The position numbers and the translations under genes are program-made. A stretch of DNA of 64,000 bases, taken from contig NZ_CP006877.1 in assembly GCF_000816845.1 (NCBI RefSeq), forward strand, positions 1,369,501 to 1,433,500, written 5' to 3'. This document shows positions 27,829 to 38,030 of the stretch, piece after piece (positions within the stretch are counted from its first letter, which is position 1; each line of letters begins with the position of its first letter). The notes beneath the pieces were generated by a model that was not told where the DNA came from, did not search any database, and saw nothing but the letters and a program-made list of their open reading frames with translations. The stretch comes from Rhizobium gallicum bv. gallicum R602sp (lineage in GTDB: Bacteria; Pseudomonadota; Alphaproteobacteria; Rhizobiales; Rhizobiaceae).

Positions 27829-27954
27829 TTATTCGCCGGGATCGATACGGCGCGTCGCACGATTGCTGTATTCGTTGGCGAGCACGGCAATCCAGCCTCC
27901 GGCAGCGATCATCGCAGGCAGACCAATGAAAGCGAAGATTTCGATGCCGCTTAT
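27829..27954 (-). CDS. 41-codon membrane ORF with ATA at the start position
   Basis: Reading the reverse strand gives ISGIEIFAFIGLPAMIAAGG, then WIAVLANEYSNRATR, ending RIDPGE and TAA. It has one hydrophobic segment followed by a polar positively charged tail, typical of a small single-pass membrane protein. The frame has no ATG, GTG or TTG in front. The codon where a start is expected is ATA (27952-27954), with AGAAGG eight bases upstream. It is either a gene that lost its start by one base change, a non-canonical start, or a chance frame. No family recognised. Confidence 0.4.
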   Translation of the reverse strand: MSGIEIFAFIGLPAMIAAGGWIAVLANEYSNRATRRIDPGE

Positions 27955-28120
27955 GGGGAGGGCCTTCTCAGTGCACGTCCTCCTGCTAGAGGCAGTGCAA
28001 TTGCCGAGGAACCGGATGCAGGAGGCTACGTCATGCCGTAGCCCTTCACCCTAACCGCCTCCCCGCCAGTGTGGGCTTGCCTCGCGAATGGCTGAGAAGG
28101 ATGGAGGGGTTGCGGCATAT

Positions 28121-28152
28121 CACCTTTTCCCGGTTAAAGCCGGAAGAAGGTG
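28121..28152. repeat. Imperfect palindrome of an intergenic repeat
   Basis: Arms CACCTTTTCCCGG (28121-28133) and CCGGAAGAAGGTG (28140-28152), 11 of 13 pairs, with further partly complementary GCGGCA/TGCGGC sequence outside. The composition (CACCTTCTCC-type arms, and CTTCACCCTAACCGCCTCCCC at about 28043) is that of RIME-like rhizobial intergenic elements in decay. It lies 30 bases behind the multicopper oxidase stop and may protect or end that transcript. Confidence 0.5.
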
Positions 28153-28181
28153 CGGCAGGCGGACGAGGACTTTATCCTACC

Positions 28182-29573
28182 TCAAACAACCCGCACATAA
28201 CTCGTCATTCCCGTCTTCTGGTGCTCGATGATATGGCAATGAAGCACCCAGTTGCCCGGGTTGTCGGCGACGAGGGCAAGCTGGACCTTCTCATCGGGCT
28301 GGACGAGATAGGTGTCGGAAACGAGCGGCATCACCTCGCGTGTCGAGGACGAAACGACCGTGAAGCTCATGCCGTGCAGATGGATCGGATGCAGGTGCGG
28401 CGTCACGTTCTCGAGCTGGAAGATGTAGCTCTTGCCAAGCTTCAGTTCGGCAAGCGGGGCGGTCGGATCGGCAATATCGCCCGGCCACGGCAGCCTGTTG
28501 ATCGCCCAGAAACTGTAACCGAGTGTGCCGCATATGCTGTCGACGGAGGCGTTTTGCGCCGTGGCGCTGAGCACCAGTGGTATCTTCTCGGCGGCGGTAA
28601 GATCGGCCTGCGGGACCGGATTGGCGGCAAGCGGGGCAAGGTCGCCCGCGTTGCGTTTCAGCGACTGACCGACGGCGCGCAGGCTCGCGATCGTTTTGGG
28701 CCCGGTCCCCCGGATATCCTCCAGTATCGCTATACCGCCTTCGCTGTCCGGCATCCGCACGGCAAGGTCCAGCCGCTGCCCGGGACCGATCTGGAGCAAG
28801 TCAAGCGCAAAGCGCTGCGGCACCGGATTGCCGTCGATGGCGATGACCGTCGCCTTGGCGCCTTCCATCCGCAGCGAGAAGACGCGGGTAACATCCGTCA
28901 CTGCGATGCGCAGGCGGACAAGGCCGCCGGCCGGCGCATCATATTGCGGCTCCTGCTGCCAGTTCGCCGTGCGCACCGTTCCATGGGTGCCGGTCTTTGC
29001 CGCGTCGCGCGGACGAAACGGAGCGATGAATTGCCCATCTCCGCCAAGCCGCCAGTCGCGCATGTTGAGCACGATCTCGGCATCGAAAGTCGGATCGGCA
29101 GGATCCTCGACGACGATCACGCCGGTCATGCCACGGCTCATCTGGGTCAGCGTGTTGCAATGCGGGTGATACCAGAAGGTGCCGGCATCCGGCGGCGTGA
29201 AGGCGTAGTCAAAGCTGTCACCCGTATAGACGTAGGGCTGCGTCATGAAGGGCACGCCGTCCATCCTGTTGTCGATGCGAAGGCCGTGCCAGTGGATCGT
29301 CGTCGGCTCGTCGAGAGCATTGGTCAGGCGTGCGGCATAGGGCCTGCCGCGGGTCATGCGAAGCACCGGCGGCGGGCCGCCGTCGCCCCAGGTCATGACA
29401 TCCCTCGTCGGTCCGGCAGCGGTAAGCGAAGCCTCGGTCTTCACCGCCTTCAGCACCTGCGGTCCGGGCGCCGAGCCGGCAAAGCCGAACTTGCCGGCAA
29501 TGCCCATGCCGGCACTGTAGGCGCCGGCGACGGCGGACGCCTTCAACAGATTGCGGCGGGTGAGTAGGGGCAT
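28182..29573 (-). CDS. Multicopper oxidase, Tat-exported
   Basis: 463 residues from the ATG at 29571-29573, which has GGAG at good spacing; an upstream ATG (29603) lacks a ribosome site. The twin-arginine signal TRRNLLKASAVAGAYSAG is at the N-terminus. All copper motifs are present: HWHG, WYHPHC, HLHPIHLHG and HCHIIEHQKTGM, giving one type 1 site with an axial methionine and a trinuclear cluster. Relatives act in copper tolerance or as periplasmic phenol/metal oxidases. No Met-rich insert typical of CueO is seen. Confidence 0.92.
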   Translation of the reverse strand: MPLLTRRNLLKASAVAGAYSAGMGIAGKFGFAGSAPGPQVLKAVKTEASLTAAGPTRDVMTWGDGGPPPVLRMTRGRPYAARLTNALDEPTTIHWHGLRIDNRMDGVPFMTQPYVYTGDSFDYAFTPPDAGTFWYHPHCNTLTQMSRGMTGVIVVEDPADPTFDAEIVLNMRDWRLGGDGQFIAPFRPRDAAKTGTHGTVRTANWQQEPQYDAPAGGLVRLRIAVTDVTRVFSLRMEGAKATVIAIDGNPVPQRFALDLLQIGPGQRLDLAVRMPDSEGGIAILEDIRGTGPKTIASLRAVGQSLKRNAGDLAPLAANPVPQADLTAAEKIPLVLSATAQNASVDSICGTLGYSFWAINRLPWPGDIADPTAPLAELKLGKSYIFQLENVTPHLHPIHLHGMSFTVVSSSTREVMPLVSDTYLVQPDEKVQLALVADNPGNWVLHCHIIEHQKTGMTSYVRVV

Positions 29574-29831
29574 CTGGCGCTCCGGCAACAACAATGGCGC
29601 CATCTTTAAAGTTGACTGCGCCTTTCATCAATAAGGAAGTGAGGGCCAAACTGCCGCAGTTGCCTTGCATGACGCGCCCGAATAAACCGCGTCAAAGTGG
29701 TGCTCAATGCGGCCCAAGCCTTGACAAATCAGACCGTCCATGCGCTTTTCCGCCCGATTTTCTTGTCGGCACCGGAGAGCCATTCGAGCCCCTTGCTGCC
29801 GTCTCAAGCCAAAATACCAGGATTAGACATT

Positions 29832-31622
29832 ATGCATCGCTACCGCAGCCACACATGTGCAGCCCTCCGGAAGTCGGATGTTGGCTCGAATGTCCGGATT
29901 TCCGGCTGGGTCCACCGCGTTCGCGACCATGGAGGCGTTCTTTTCATCGACCTTCGCGACCATTACGGCATCACCCAGGTTGTTGCCGATCCGGATTCGC
30001 CGGCTTTCAAGATCGCTGAAACCGTTCGCGGCGAATGGGTCATCCGCATCGACGGCCTCGTGAAGGCGCGTACTGAAGACACCGTCAACAAGGCGATGGC
30101 GACCGGCGAGATCGAGCTCTACGCCCAGGAGATCGAAATCCTCTCCGCCGCCAAGGAACTGCCGCTGCCGGTCTTCGGCGAGCCGGATTATCCGGAAGAC
30201 GTCCGCCTCAAATACCGCTTCCTCGACCTTCGCCGCGAGACGCTGCACAAGAACATCGTCAAGCGCACGCAGATCATCTCTGCCATGCGCCGTGAAATGG
30301 GCAATATCGGCTTCACCGAATATTCGACGCCGATCCTGACGGCCTCCTCGCCAGAAGGGGCGCGTGACTTCCTCGTGCCGAGCCGCATCCATCCCGGCAC
30401 CTTCTACGCTCTGCCGCAGGCGCCGCAGCTGTACAAGCAGCTTTTGATGGTTGCCGGTTTCGACCGCTATTTCCAGATCGCGCCCTGCTTCCGTGATGAA
30501 GACCCGCGAGCCGACCGCCTGCCTGGCGAGTTTTATCAGCTCGACCTCGAAATGAGCTTCGTGACCCAGGAAGACGTCTGGAACGCCACGGGTCCGCTGA
30601 TGACCAAAGTGTTCGAGGAGTTTGCCGAAGGTAAGCCGGTGACGAAGGAATGGCCACGCATTCCTTATGACGAGGCAATTCGCAAATACGGCTCCGATAA
30701 GCCGGACCTGCGCAACCCGATCGTCATGGAGGCCGTGACCGAACACTTCGCCGGCTCCGGCTTCAAGGTCTTCGCGAACATGATCGCGTCCAACCCGAAG
30801 GTCCAAGTCTGGGCGATCCCGGCAAAGACCGGCGGCTCCCGCGCCTTCTGCGACCGCATGAACGCTTGGGCGCAGAGCCAGGGCCAGCCCGGCCTCGGCT
30901 ACATCTTCTGGCGCAAGGAAGGCGAAAAGCTCGAAGGAGCCGGTCCGCTCGCCAAGAACATCGGCGAAGAGCGCACGGATGCGATCCGCACCCAGCTCGG
31001 CCTCGATGACGGCGATGCCTGTTTCTTCGTCGCCGGCGAGCCCGACAAGTTCTACAAGTTCGCAGGCGAAGCGCGCAACCGCGCTGGCGACGAGCTGAAC
31101 CTCATCGACCGCGACCGTTTCGAACTCTGCTGGATCGTCGACTTCCCGTTCTTCGAATGGAACGAGGACGAGAAGAAGGTCGACTTCGCGCACAACCCCT
31201 TCTCCATGCCGCAGGGCGGCTTGGAGGCGCTGCAGAACCAGGATCCGCTGACGATCAAGGCCTTCCAGTACGACGCCGTCTGCAATGGCTTCGAGATCGC
31301 TTCGGGCTCGATCCGTAACCAGTCGCCGGAACTGATGGTCCAGGCCTTCGAAAAGGTGGGGCTCAGCCAGGCGGACGTCGAGGATCGCTTCGGCGGTCTC
31401 TATCGCGCCTTCCAGTACGGCGCACCGCCGCATGGTGGCGCCGCCTTCGGCATCGACCGGATCGTAATGCTGCTCGCGGGCGCGAAGAACCTGCGCGAAA
31501 TCTCGCTCTTCCCGATGAACCAGCAGGCCCAGGACCTTCTGATGGGCGCACCGTCGTCGGCAACGCCTGCGCAGCTGCGCGAACTGGCGATCCGCCCGAT
31601 CCCGCCGGTCAACAAAGACTGA
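29832..31622 (+). CDS. aspS: Aspartate--tRNA ligase
   Basis: 596-residue class IIb synthetase. An OB-fold anticodon-binding domain ([20 protein letters not shown]) is followed by the catalytic core with [12 protein letters not shown], motif 2 [10 protein letters not shown], the bacterial GAD insertion in the middle, and motif 3 [15 protein letters not shown]. The ATG at 29832 gives the normal N-terminus; the frame upstream to 29697 is not conserved-looking. It is followed by a terminator with a duplicated stem. Confidence 0.97.
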   Translation: MHRYRSHTCAALRKSDVGSNVRISGWVHRVRDHGGVLFIDLRDHYGITQVVADPDSPAFKIAETVRGEWVIRIDGLVKARTEDTVNKAMATGEIELYAQEIEILSAAKELPLPVFGEPDYPEDVRLKYRFLDLRRETLHKNIVKRTQIISAMRREMGNIGFTEYSTPILTASSPEGARDFLVPSRIHPGTFYALPQAPQLYKQLLMVAGFDRYFQIAPCFRDEDPRADRLPGEFYQLDLEMSFVTQEDVWNATGPLMTKVFEEFAEGKPVTKEWPRIPYDEAIRKYGSDKPDLRNPIVMEAVTEHFAGSGFKVFANMIASNPKVQVWAIPAKTGGSRAFCDRMNAWAQSQGQPGLGYIFWRKEGEKLEGAGPLAKNIGEERTDAIRTQLGLDDGDACFFVAGEPDKFYKFAGEARNRAGDELNLIDRDRFELCWIVDFPFFEWNEDEKKVDFAHNPFSMPQGGLEALQNQDPLTIKAFQYDAVCNGFEIASGSIRNQSPELMVQAFEKVGLSQADVEDRFGGLYRAFQYGAPPHGGAAFGIDRIVMLLAGAKNLREISLFPMNQQAQDLLMGAPSSATPAQLRELAIRPIPPVNKD

Positions 31623-31637
31623 GTTCTTCCAATGCGA

Positions 31638-31682
31638 CAAGCCCGGTGCGTTACCGGGTCCCGGTGCGTTACCGGGCTTATT
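31638..31682 (+). terminator. aspS terminator with tandemly duplicated stem
   Basis: The stem sequence CCCGGTGCGTTACCGGG occurs twice in a row, at 31642-31658 and 31660-31676 (18-base period). Each copy can form its own 6-bp hairpin, or the outer AAGCCCGG and CCGGGCTT can pair across both. TTATTTG follows. The two copies are identical, so the duplication is recent or maintained. Confidence 0.75.
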
Positions 31683-31701
31683 TGTTGGTGAAGTTCAAAT
31701 C

Positions 31702-32889
31702 TTACTGGTTCGCCGTCACCTTCACGCCGAGCACGCCGGGCAGCGTGTTCGGAGCGCCCATGGCAGCACCCATGATGGTCGGGAAGGGGACAGGCTTGGC
31801 CGGTGCGGCGCTGACAGCGAAGTTTTTCGGGTCGTCGAGATAGGTGTTGACCGCTGCCGAAATCGCGTTCTGCAGTTCCGGGATGTTGAGCTGAGCCAGC
31901 GCAATCGGCGCCATAGCCTTCAGCGCATCCGCCATCTGCTGTGCCGAGATGTTCTGCTTGGAGCCAGCATATTCCAGCGCACGCTTCGTGATCGATGCGT
32001 CATCGAAGCGGATTTCGGCGCCGTTGAACGAAAGTTGCTGCATCAGGCCGAGCATGGCAAGGCCAAGCGCCTGCTGGGCTTCTTCCTTGTTCGGGTTCGC
32101 TTCAGAGGCCTTGGCCGCTTCTTGCAGCGACTTCATGAAAGGCAGAGTGTATCCCGAAATCTTGAAGGCAAGGTTTAGGCGGCCGACATTTGTCACGTCG
32201 AGGGCAAATTCGGAGATGTCGATCGTGCCGGGGCCGAGATCCCAAGCGCCCTTCATCGTGATGTCGCCGTTGACGTGCTGCAGGGCTAGCTTCTCGATTG
32301 CTTCCTTCGCCTGCGGGTCCGGAGCATCGCTAAGGTCCGCCTTCATGCTCTTGAATGCGCCGTCGAAGTCGAAGCCGGATTCGTCTTCACGAAGCGACAG
32401 GTTCATCTGGGTTTCGCCGAGCGAGAAGACTTCCTTGCCATTCTTGGTGACCTTGAACGGGCCGACATGCGCCGTTTCGTAAAGCAATATGGAGTCGAGG
32501 CCGTCACCGCTGGCATCAGCAGGAATGGATATGCCGCCGAGCGTCATTTCGGAGGCGCTGACGGTCGCCCCGTCCTCGGTGATGTTGATGTCGGGAAAGG
32601 CTGCTTCCTCGATGTAGTAACCGCCGTCTTCGTCTTCCTCGACGCCGGTCATCGTGATGTCACCGATGTTGAGGGGCCCGCTGCCGGTCGGCTTGAAGCT
32701 CGCGTTCTTCAGCGTCACCGTCGTGTCGTCGACATCGACGCCATCGGCAGTGATCGTTCCGCCTTGGGCGCTATAGGCGGCATTGAGCTTCTTCAGGAGA
32801 TCCTGCCCGTCGAGGGCAAACGCGGAGCCGGCGAGTGACAGGAACGCGGCGCCAGACAGCATCAGCCGGGTTGTCCGGTAAAAGGTCAT
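31702..32889 (-). CDS. Conserved-type secreted protein, unknown function
   Basis: 395 residues. The ATG at 32887-32889 has AAGGA seven bases upstream and gives a signal peptide (MTFYRTTRLMLSGAAFLSLA, cleavage near AFA). The mature part alternates short polar strands with aspartate/glycine turns (TADGVDVDDTTVTLKNASFK, MTGVEEDEDGGYYIEEAAF), suggesting a long beta structure, and ends in an alanine-rich helical region. The repeated use of 'I(T)ADG' and acidic turns hints at a periplasmic or outer-membrane-associated beta-helix or lipid-transfer-like fold. No family is recognised. Confidence 0.7.
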   Translation of the reverse strand: MTFYRTTRLMLSGAAFLSLAGSAFALDGQDLLKKLNAAYSAQGGTITADGVDVDDTTVTLKNASFKPTGSGPLNIGDITMTGVEEDEDGGYYIEEAAFPDINITEDGATVSASEMTLGGISIPADASGDGLDSILLYETAHVGPFKVTKNGKEVFSLGETQMNLSLREDESGFDFDGAFKSMKADLSDAPDPQAKEAIEKLALQHVNGDITMKGAWDLGPGTIDISEFALDVTNVGRLNLAFKISGYTLPFMKSLQEAAKASEANPNKEEAQQALGLAMLGLMQQLSFNGAEIRFDDASITKRALEYAGSKQNISAQQMADALKAMAPIALAQLNIPELQNAISAAVNTYLDDPKNFAVSAAPAKPVPFPTIMGAAMGAPNTLPGVLGVKVTANQ

Positions 32890-33109
32890 GGGTAAGTCCT
32901 TTGGTGGTGGTTGCAAATTGCAGTGAAATTACTGCGAATCGAACGCAGTTTATATTTGCAGCTGTATAAATTTCTGTTGAAGGGGAAAGCAAACAAAGTC
33001 CAAATTGGTGGCGATGCTTGATGACCTTTTCATGGCGTTCCAGCGCGTCATCCACAGGGCCACCCCCTCATTCCTTGCCGTGAATCGCCTTCTGGGCTAG
33101 GCAAGGCTC

Positions 33110-35362
33110 ATGGGACAAGAGATTTTGCCGCCTTCCGGCGGAGACGACAGCATTCACCCGGTTGATCTGAAGGCCGCGCTCGAGGAGCGTTACTTGGCCT
33201 ATGCACTTTCGACCATCATGCACCGCGCGCTTCCAGACGTCCGCGACGGTCTGAAGCCGGTTCATCGGCGCATCATTCATGCCATGAGCGAGATGGGCAT
33301 ACGCCCGAACGCGGCCTTTAAGAAATGCGCCCGCATTGTCGGCGACGTCATTGGTAAGTTCCACCCGCATGGAGACCAGTCCGTCTACGATGCGCTGGTG
33401 CGTCTGGCGCAGGATTTCTCCCAGCGTTATCCGCTCGTCGACGGGCAGGGAAACTTCGGCAATATCGACGGTGATAACGCCGCCGCCTACCGTTATACCG
33501 AAGCTCGCATGACGGAGGTCACGGCGCTGCTTCTCGAAGGCATCGAGCAGGATGCCGTCGATTTCCGCCTGACCTATAACGAGGAAGACGAGGAACCGAC
33601 CGTTCTTCCGGGGTCTTTCCCGAACCTGCTCGCGAACGGCTCCTCCGGCATCGCCGTCGGCATGGCGACTTCCATTCCTTCGCATAACGCCCATGAGCTT
33701 TGCGATGCGGCACTGCACTTGATCAAGCATCCGGATGCGACCGTCGAAAAGCTCGTCGAGTTCATTCCGGGCCCGGATTTTCCGACCGGTGGCATCATCA
33801 TCGACGGTCGCGAAAGCATCATCGAAAGCTACCGCACCGGCCGCGGCGGCTTCCGCGTACGCGCCAAGTGGCAGATCGAAGATCTCGGTCGCGGCGGCTA
33901 TCAGATCATCGTCACCGAAATCCCCTTCCAGGTACAGAAGTCGCGATTGATCGAAAAGATCGCCGAGCTGCTGATCGCCCGCAAACTGCCGCTGCTGGAA
34001 GACATACGCGACGAGTCGGCCGAAGACGTCCGAGTCGTGCTGGTGCCGAAGAGCCGTACCGTCGATCCGACGATCCTGATGGAATCGATGTTCAAGTTGA
34101 CGGAGCTGGAGAGCCGCTTCCCGCTGAACATGAACGTTCTGTCCATGGGCCGCATTCCGCGCGTCATGGCGCTGAACGAGGTGCTGAAGGAGTGGCTGAA
34201 TCACCGCCGCGAGGTCCTGCAGCGCCGTTCACGCTTCCGCCTTGCCGCAATCGACAGACGCCTCGAAATCCTCGGCGGCTTGCTCATTGCCTACCTGAAC
34301 ATCGACGAGGTGATCCGCATCATCCGCGAGGAGGACGAACCGAAGCCGGTGATGGTGGCCCGCTGGGGACTGACCGACAACCAGGTCGAGGCGATCCTCA
34401 ACATGCGGCTGCGCTCTTTGCGCAAGCTCGAAGAGTTCGAAATCCGAACCGAGTTTGACGAACTCACAAAGGAGAAGACCGGCATCGAGGCGCTGCTCGC
34501 CTCCGAGGAAAAGCAGTGGCAGACGGTCGCCTGGGAAATTGGCGAGGTGAAGAAGAAGTTCGCCAAGGCAACCGAAATCGGCCGCCGCCGCACCCAGTTC
34601 GCCGAGGCGCCCGAAGCCGACGAACAAGCCATCCAGCACGCGATGATCGAGAAGGAACCGATCACCGTCGTCGTTTCCGAAAAAGGCTGGATCCGTGCGC
34701 TGAAGGGCCACATCGCTGACACCGCGAGCCTGACCTTCAAGGAGGGCGATGCGCTGAAGATAGCCTTCCCGGCACAGACGACGGACAAGATCCTTGTCGT
34801 CACCACCGGCGGCAAGGTCTTCACGCTCGGCGGCGACAAGCTGCCCGGCGGGCGCGGCCATGGCGAGCCGCTGCGCATCATGGTCGACATGGATAACGAT
34901 CAGGCTGTGCTGACGGCCTTCGTCCACGATCCGGCGCGCAAGCAGCTGATCGTCTCGACGGCCGGCAACGGCTTCATTGTGGCGGAATCCGAAATGGCTG
35001 CCAACACCCGCAAGGGCAAGCAGATCATGAATGTTGCGATGCCGGACGAGACCAAGCTCATCGTGCCCGTCAGCGGTGATCACGTCGCTGTCGTCGGCGA
35101 GAACCGCAAGATGCTGGTCTTCCCGCTGGCCCAGGTTCCGGAGATGGGCCGCGGCAAGGGCGTGCGTCTGCAGCGATACAAGGATGGCGGCATTTCCGAC
35201 GTCCGTTGTTTCGCGATCGCCGACGGTCTCGTCTGGGAAGACAGCGCAGGTCGTACTTTCACAAAAAACAAGGAAGAACTGGCCGAATGGTTGGGCGACC
35301 GCGCTTCTGCGGGCCGCACGGTTCCAAAGGGCTTCCCGCGCAGCGGCAAATTTGCCGGCTGA
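33110..35362 (+). CDS. parC: DNA topoisomerase IV subunit A
   Basis: Breakage-reunion subunit that decatenates daughter chromosomes with ParE. 750 residues. The winged-helix domain has [20 protein letters not shown], with catalytic Tyr in the [11 protein letters not shown] segment. The quinolone-determining region reads [15 protein letters not shown], with wild-type-looking aspartate/serine positions. A C-terminal beta-pinwheel domain with degenerate GyrA-box-like repeats follows. The length and GDQSVYD favour ParC over GyrA. Confidence 0.94.
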   Translation: MGQEILPPSGGDDSIHPVDLKAALEERYLAYALSTIMHRALPDVRDGLKPVHRRIIHAMSEMGIRPNAAFKKCARIVGDVIGKFHPHGDQSVYDALVRLAQDFSQRYPLVDGQGNFGNIDGDNAAAYRYTEARMTEVTALLLEGIEQDAVDFRLTYNEEDEEPTVLPGSFPNLLANGSSGIAVGMATSIPSHNAHELCDAALHLIKHPDATVEKLVEFIPGPDFPTGGIIIDGRESIIESYRTGRGGFRVRAKWQIEDLGRGGYQIIVTEIPFQVQKSRLIEKIAELLIARKLPLLEDIRDESAEDVRVVLVPKSRTVDPTILMESMFKLTELESRFPLNMNVLSMGRIPRVMALNEVLKEWLNHRREVLQRRSRFRLAAIDRRLEILGGLLIAYLNIDEVIRIIREEDEPKPVMVARWGLTDNQVEAILNMRLRSLRKLEEFEIRTEFDELTKEKTGIEALLASEEKQWQTVAWEIGEVKKKFAKATEIGRRRTQFAEAPEADEQAIQHAMIEKEPITVVVSEKGWIRALKGHIADTASLTFKEGDALKIAFPAQTTDKILVVTTGGKVFTLGGDKLPGGRGHGEPLRIMVDMDNDQAVLTAFVHDPARKQLIVSTAGNGFIVAESEMAANTRKGKQIMNVAMPDETKLIVPVSGDHVAVVGENRKMLVFPLAQVPEMGRGKGVRLQRYKDGGISDVRCFAIADGLVWEDSAGRTFTKNKEELAEWLGDRASAGRTVPKGFPRSGKFAG

Positions 35363-35516
35363 GGCGATAACAAATTGGCGATCCGCTCTTGGCGAGCGGG
35401 TCGTATCCTCTATTTCATTCCTGTTATCAAAATTGGGAACAGGTTCATTCCGAGGACGGACGGAATGGCCGTTGGGCATTGCGCTCGCAGCGCAGCCCCC
35501 AAACGGAGGAGCATCA

Positions 35517-35972
35517 ATGTCTGCCAATACCATCAAGCTGCATGTCGATCACACTTATAATGCGCCGCCTTCCGTCGTCTACGACGCATGGCTCAACCCG
35601 CAAATCGCCAGGCGCTTCCTTTTCGCGGCGAAGGATGGCCATGTTATCCGCGCCGAAATCGCTCCCCATGTCGGCGGCCGCTTTCTGATCATCGACAGGC
35701 GCCCAACCGGCGACGCATGCCACTGCGGCATATTTCTCGAACTTCGCAGGCCGAGACACATGGCCTTCAGCTTCTCGGCGGAGGAGCACGACCACAATCC
35801 CGACCGCGTCGAGATCGACATCGAGCCGCTGGGTGCCGGCAGCCGCCTGACGCTCTCCCACGAAATGTGCGCCGAATGGGGGGCGTTCGAAGAAAAGACC
35901 CGTCAGGGTTGGAAGCATGTGATGGACGGCCTGGAACGGGTGCTGGAACAGACGGACCGGCTAGCGAGCTGA
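35517..35972 (+). CDS. SRPBCC/AHSA1-like domain protein
   Basis: 151 residues from the ATG at 35517, preceded by ACGGAGGAGC. The fold is the START-like (Aha1 C-terminal type) hydrophobic pocket: YNAPPSVVYDAWLNPQIARRF, VGGRFLIIDRRP, SRLTLSHEM and the closing helix GWKHVMDGLERVLEQ. Proteins of this group bind small hydrophobic ligands or act as hydrolase-like or stress proteins, with no specific function predictable. Confidence 0.85.
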   Translation: MSANTIKLHVDHTYNAPPSVVYDAWLNPQIARRFLFAAKDGHVIRAEIAPHVGGRFLIIDRRPTGDACHCGIFLELRRPRHMAFSFSAEEHDHNPDRVEIDIEPLGAGSRLTLSHEMCAEWGAFEEKTRQGWKHVMDGLERVLEQTDRLAS

Positions 35973-35975
35973 GGA

Positions 35976-36203
35976 TACGCTGAAAGCGCGTCACGCCCGC
36001 GTCGTCTATTTCGCCGGCGGCGACGGAGGCGAGGAAGACAACGATCTGGCGTTGTCGGCATCAATGAGACAGCCGTTTACATATGGGAAGGCGAACGCAG
36101 CGAGGTAACCGGTCTGCTTGTTGCCGTCGATCAAAGGATGGTTTCGGATGATCCCATGAAGATATGCAGCGGGAAGGATAAAGATATCGTCCTCGCTAAA
36201 CAC
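35976..36203 (-). pseudogene. Doc/Fic-type toxin relic, truncated and frameshifted
   Basis: The reverse strand from 36203 reads SEDDIFILPAAYLHGIIRN, then the Fic/Doc core HPLIDGNKQTGYLAAFAF, where HPF(I/V)DGNKRT is expected; the arginine is Gln. The frame then stops at 36006-36008, but the neighbouring frame continues with the usual C-terminus (QIVVFLASVAAGEIDDAG), so one base has been lost or gained near 36050. The first 45 or so residues are missing at the junction with the DMT transporter gene. No Phd-type antitoxin is visible. Confidence 0.75.
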
Positions 36204-37084
36204 TATCGTCGCTGTCGAACACCGCCTCCGCGTGCCATCCAGAGCGAATGCGTCATGATCACTATAATGAGGATGGCGCCGCCCATGAGTGTCATCGCCG
36301 TCGGAACTTCAGCGAAGATGAACCAGACCCAGATCGGGGCAAGTACCGTCTCCAGCAGGTAGAACATGCCGACTTCGGGGGCCGAGAGATAGCGCGGGCC
36401 GGTTGCCAGACACCAGAAGGCAACGGGCATCACGATGGCGCCGTTGAAGATGATCCAGCCGGGATGATCGATCGAAACGCCCGCAGGCAGCGCCATGGCA
36501 AAGCCGAGGATTGCCGGGAACATCGCGGCAAGGAGCGGCACGAAGCCCATGTCGCGCCGAGAGGCCCGGCCGACCGTGATTGCCGCGCCGAGGATGAGCG
36601 CGCTCAGAAGCGCCATCGCGTCGCCGAAGATGTGGCCGCTCGAAATTCCGTCATGCACGATCAGCCCGACGCCGACGATCATGGCGGCCATCGCCACCAA
36701 GGTCGAAACCGGCGGCCGCTCTTTCAGAAATATCCACGAAAGCAGCGCGCCGAACATCGGATTGAAGGCAACGATGAAGACGACGTTGGCCGTGGCCGTG
36801 TTGAAGACTGAAAGCAGGAAGGTCAGTGTGGACAGGCCGTAAAGCAGTCCCGCAGCGATGCCGTGCCGTCCCGGGATCAAGATCGGCCATTTTCCTTTCA
36901 GCACGCGGATCGCTGCGACGATAAGCAGCGTCACCAGAACCGTCGTGATGCTGCGAAGGCCGAGGATCGGCCACATCTTTCCCTCGGCGAGTCGCACGAG
37001 CGGAATGTCCATGGAAAGGGCCAGGCCACCGATTGCCGTCAGGGCAAGGCCTTTCCGGTGACCGGAAAGGGAAGGAAGGGACAT
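36203..37084 (-). CDS. DMT-family (EamA) transporter
   Basis: 293 residues, ten predicted membrane helices in two EamA repeats of five. The first repeat ends NVVFIVAFNPMFGALLSWIF then LKERP, the hallmark position of the family. The second ends PEVGMFYLLETVLAPIWVWF. Substrate not predictable; relatives export amino acids or metabolites. It starts directly behind the bpt stop, so the two may share a transcript. Its stop overlaps the Doc relic by one base. Confidence 0.88.
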   Translation of the reverse strand: MSLPSLSGHRKGLALTAIGGLALSMDIPLVRLAEGKMWPILGLRSITTVLVTLLIVAAIRVLKGKWPILIPGRHGIAAGLLYGLSTLTFLLSVFNTATANVVFIVAFNPMFGALLSWIFLKERPPVSTLVAMAAMIVGVGLIVHDGISSGHIFGDAMALLSALILGAAITVGRASRRDMGFVPLLAAMFPAILGFAMALPAGVSIDHPGWIIFNGAIVMPVAFWCLATGPRYLSAPEVGMFYLLETVLAPIWVWFIFAEVPTAMTLMGGAILIIVIMTHSLWMARGGGVRQRR

Positions 37085-37861
37085 TTAGTCGTGCGTGCCT
37101 TCGGCCATCATGGAGGGATCGAAGCGTTCCCAGCCGCGCGGCGTCAGGTGCTCTTGCGGCTGGAAGCGCGTCTTGTAATCCATTTTGCGCGATCCCTGAA
37201 CCCAGTAGCCGAGATAGACATGGGGAAGGCCGAGCGCCTTCGTGCGCTTCACATGATCGAGGATCATGAAGGTGCCGAGCGAGCGCTTGTCATATTCCGG
37301 ATTGAAATAGGAATAGACCATGGAAAGGCCGTCGCTCATCGTGTCGGTCAGCGCCGCGGCCAGGAGCTCGCCGCGCGGACGGGTCTCCAGGCCCGAACCT
37401 TCCTCGCGTTTGCGATATTCGATGATCTTGGTGTTCACATGCGTATCTTCCACCATGATCGCATAGTCGAGCACGGTCATGTCGGACATGCCGCCTTGCT
37501 GATGGCGGTCGTCGAGATAGCGGCGGAAGAGTGAATACTGCTCGCTGGAAGGCTGCGCCGGAAATTCGGTCGCAACGACGTCGACGTTGTGGGCGAGCAC
37601 CCGTTTCATTGAATTCGTCGGCTGGAACTCCTGCGCGAGGATACGCACCGAGACGCAGGCACGGCAGGCTTCGCAGGCGGGGCGGTAGGCGATGTTCTGC
37701 GAACGGCGGAAGCCGCCTTGTGTCAGGATGTCGTTCATTTCTGCAGCCCGCGGACCGACGAGATGCGTGAAGACCTTACGCTCCATCTCATGCGGCAAAT
37801 ACGGACATGCAGCCGGAGCCGTCAGATAAAACTGCGGTGATGGCGAGGCCTGCGTATTCAT
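37085..37861 (-). CDS. bpt: Aspartate/glutamate leucyltransferase (Bpt; arginyl-tRNA-protein transferase family)
   Basis: Adds leucine from Leu-tRNA to N-terminal Asp/Glu, marking proteins for ClpS/ClpAP by the N-end rule. 258 residues. Family marks: [19 protein letters not shown], the cysteine cluster [26 protein letters not shown], and the GNAT-like core [20 protein letters not shown] with [15 protein letters not shown]. Followed without gap by the DMT transporter gene. Confidence 0.92.
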   Translation of the reverse strand: MNTQASPSPQFYLTAPAACPYLPHEMERKVFTHLVGPRAAEMNDILTQGGFRRSQNIAYRPACEACRACVSVRILAQEFQPTNSMKRVLAHNVDVVATEFPAQPSSEQYSLFRRYLDDRHQQGGMSDMTVLDYAIMVEDTHVNTKIIEYRKREEGSGLETRPRGELLAAALTDTMSDGLSMVYSYFNPEYDKRSLGTFMILDHVKRTKALGLPHVYLGYWVQGSRKMDYKTRFQPQEHLTPRGWERFDPSMMAEGTHD

Positions 37862-38030
37862 CTGCCGGGGAAATGTCCTTTCGCACTGACTATTTCAAGA
37901 CAGCATGAACTAAGAATAGAAAACGTCAACAGCGCGGCTGGTCTATCCGCGCTATCAATTTTTCTGTTCTTTTTTGATATGGCGCCGCGGGCCGGCCGGC
38001 AAAGACCGGCGGCGGATTTAATTTGCCGCC

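Noticed and set aside
28071..29567. 498-codon forward frame opposite the multicopper oxidase
   Set aside because: All copper-binding motifs are on the reverse strand; the forward product has histidine/arginine-rich shadow composition.
29823..31640. 605-codon reverse frame opposite aspS
   Set aside because: Shadow of aspS, no family features.
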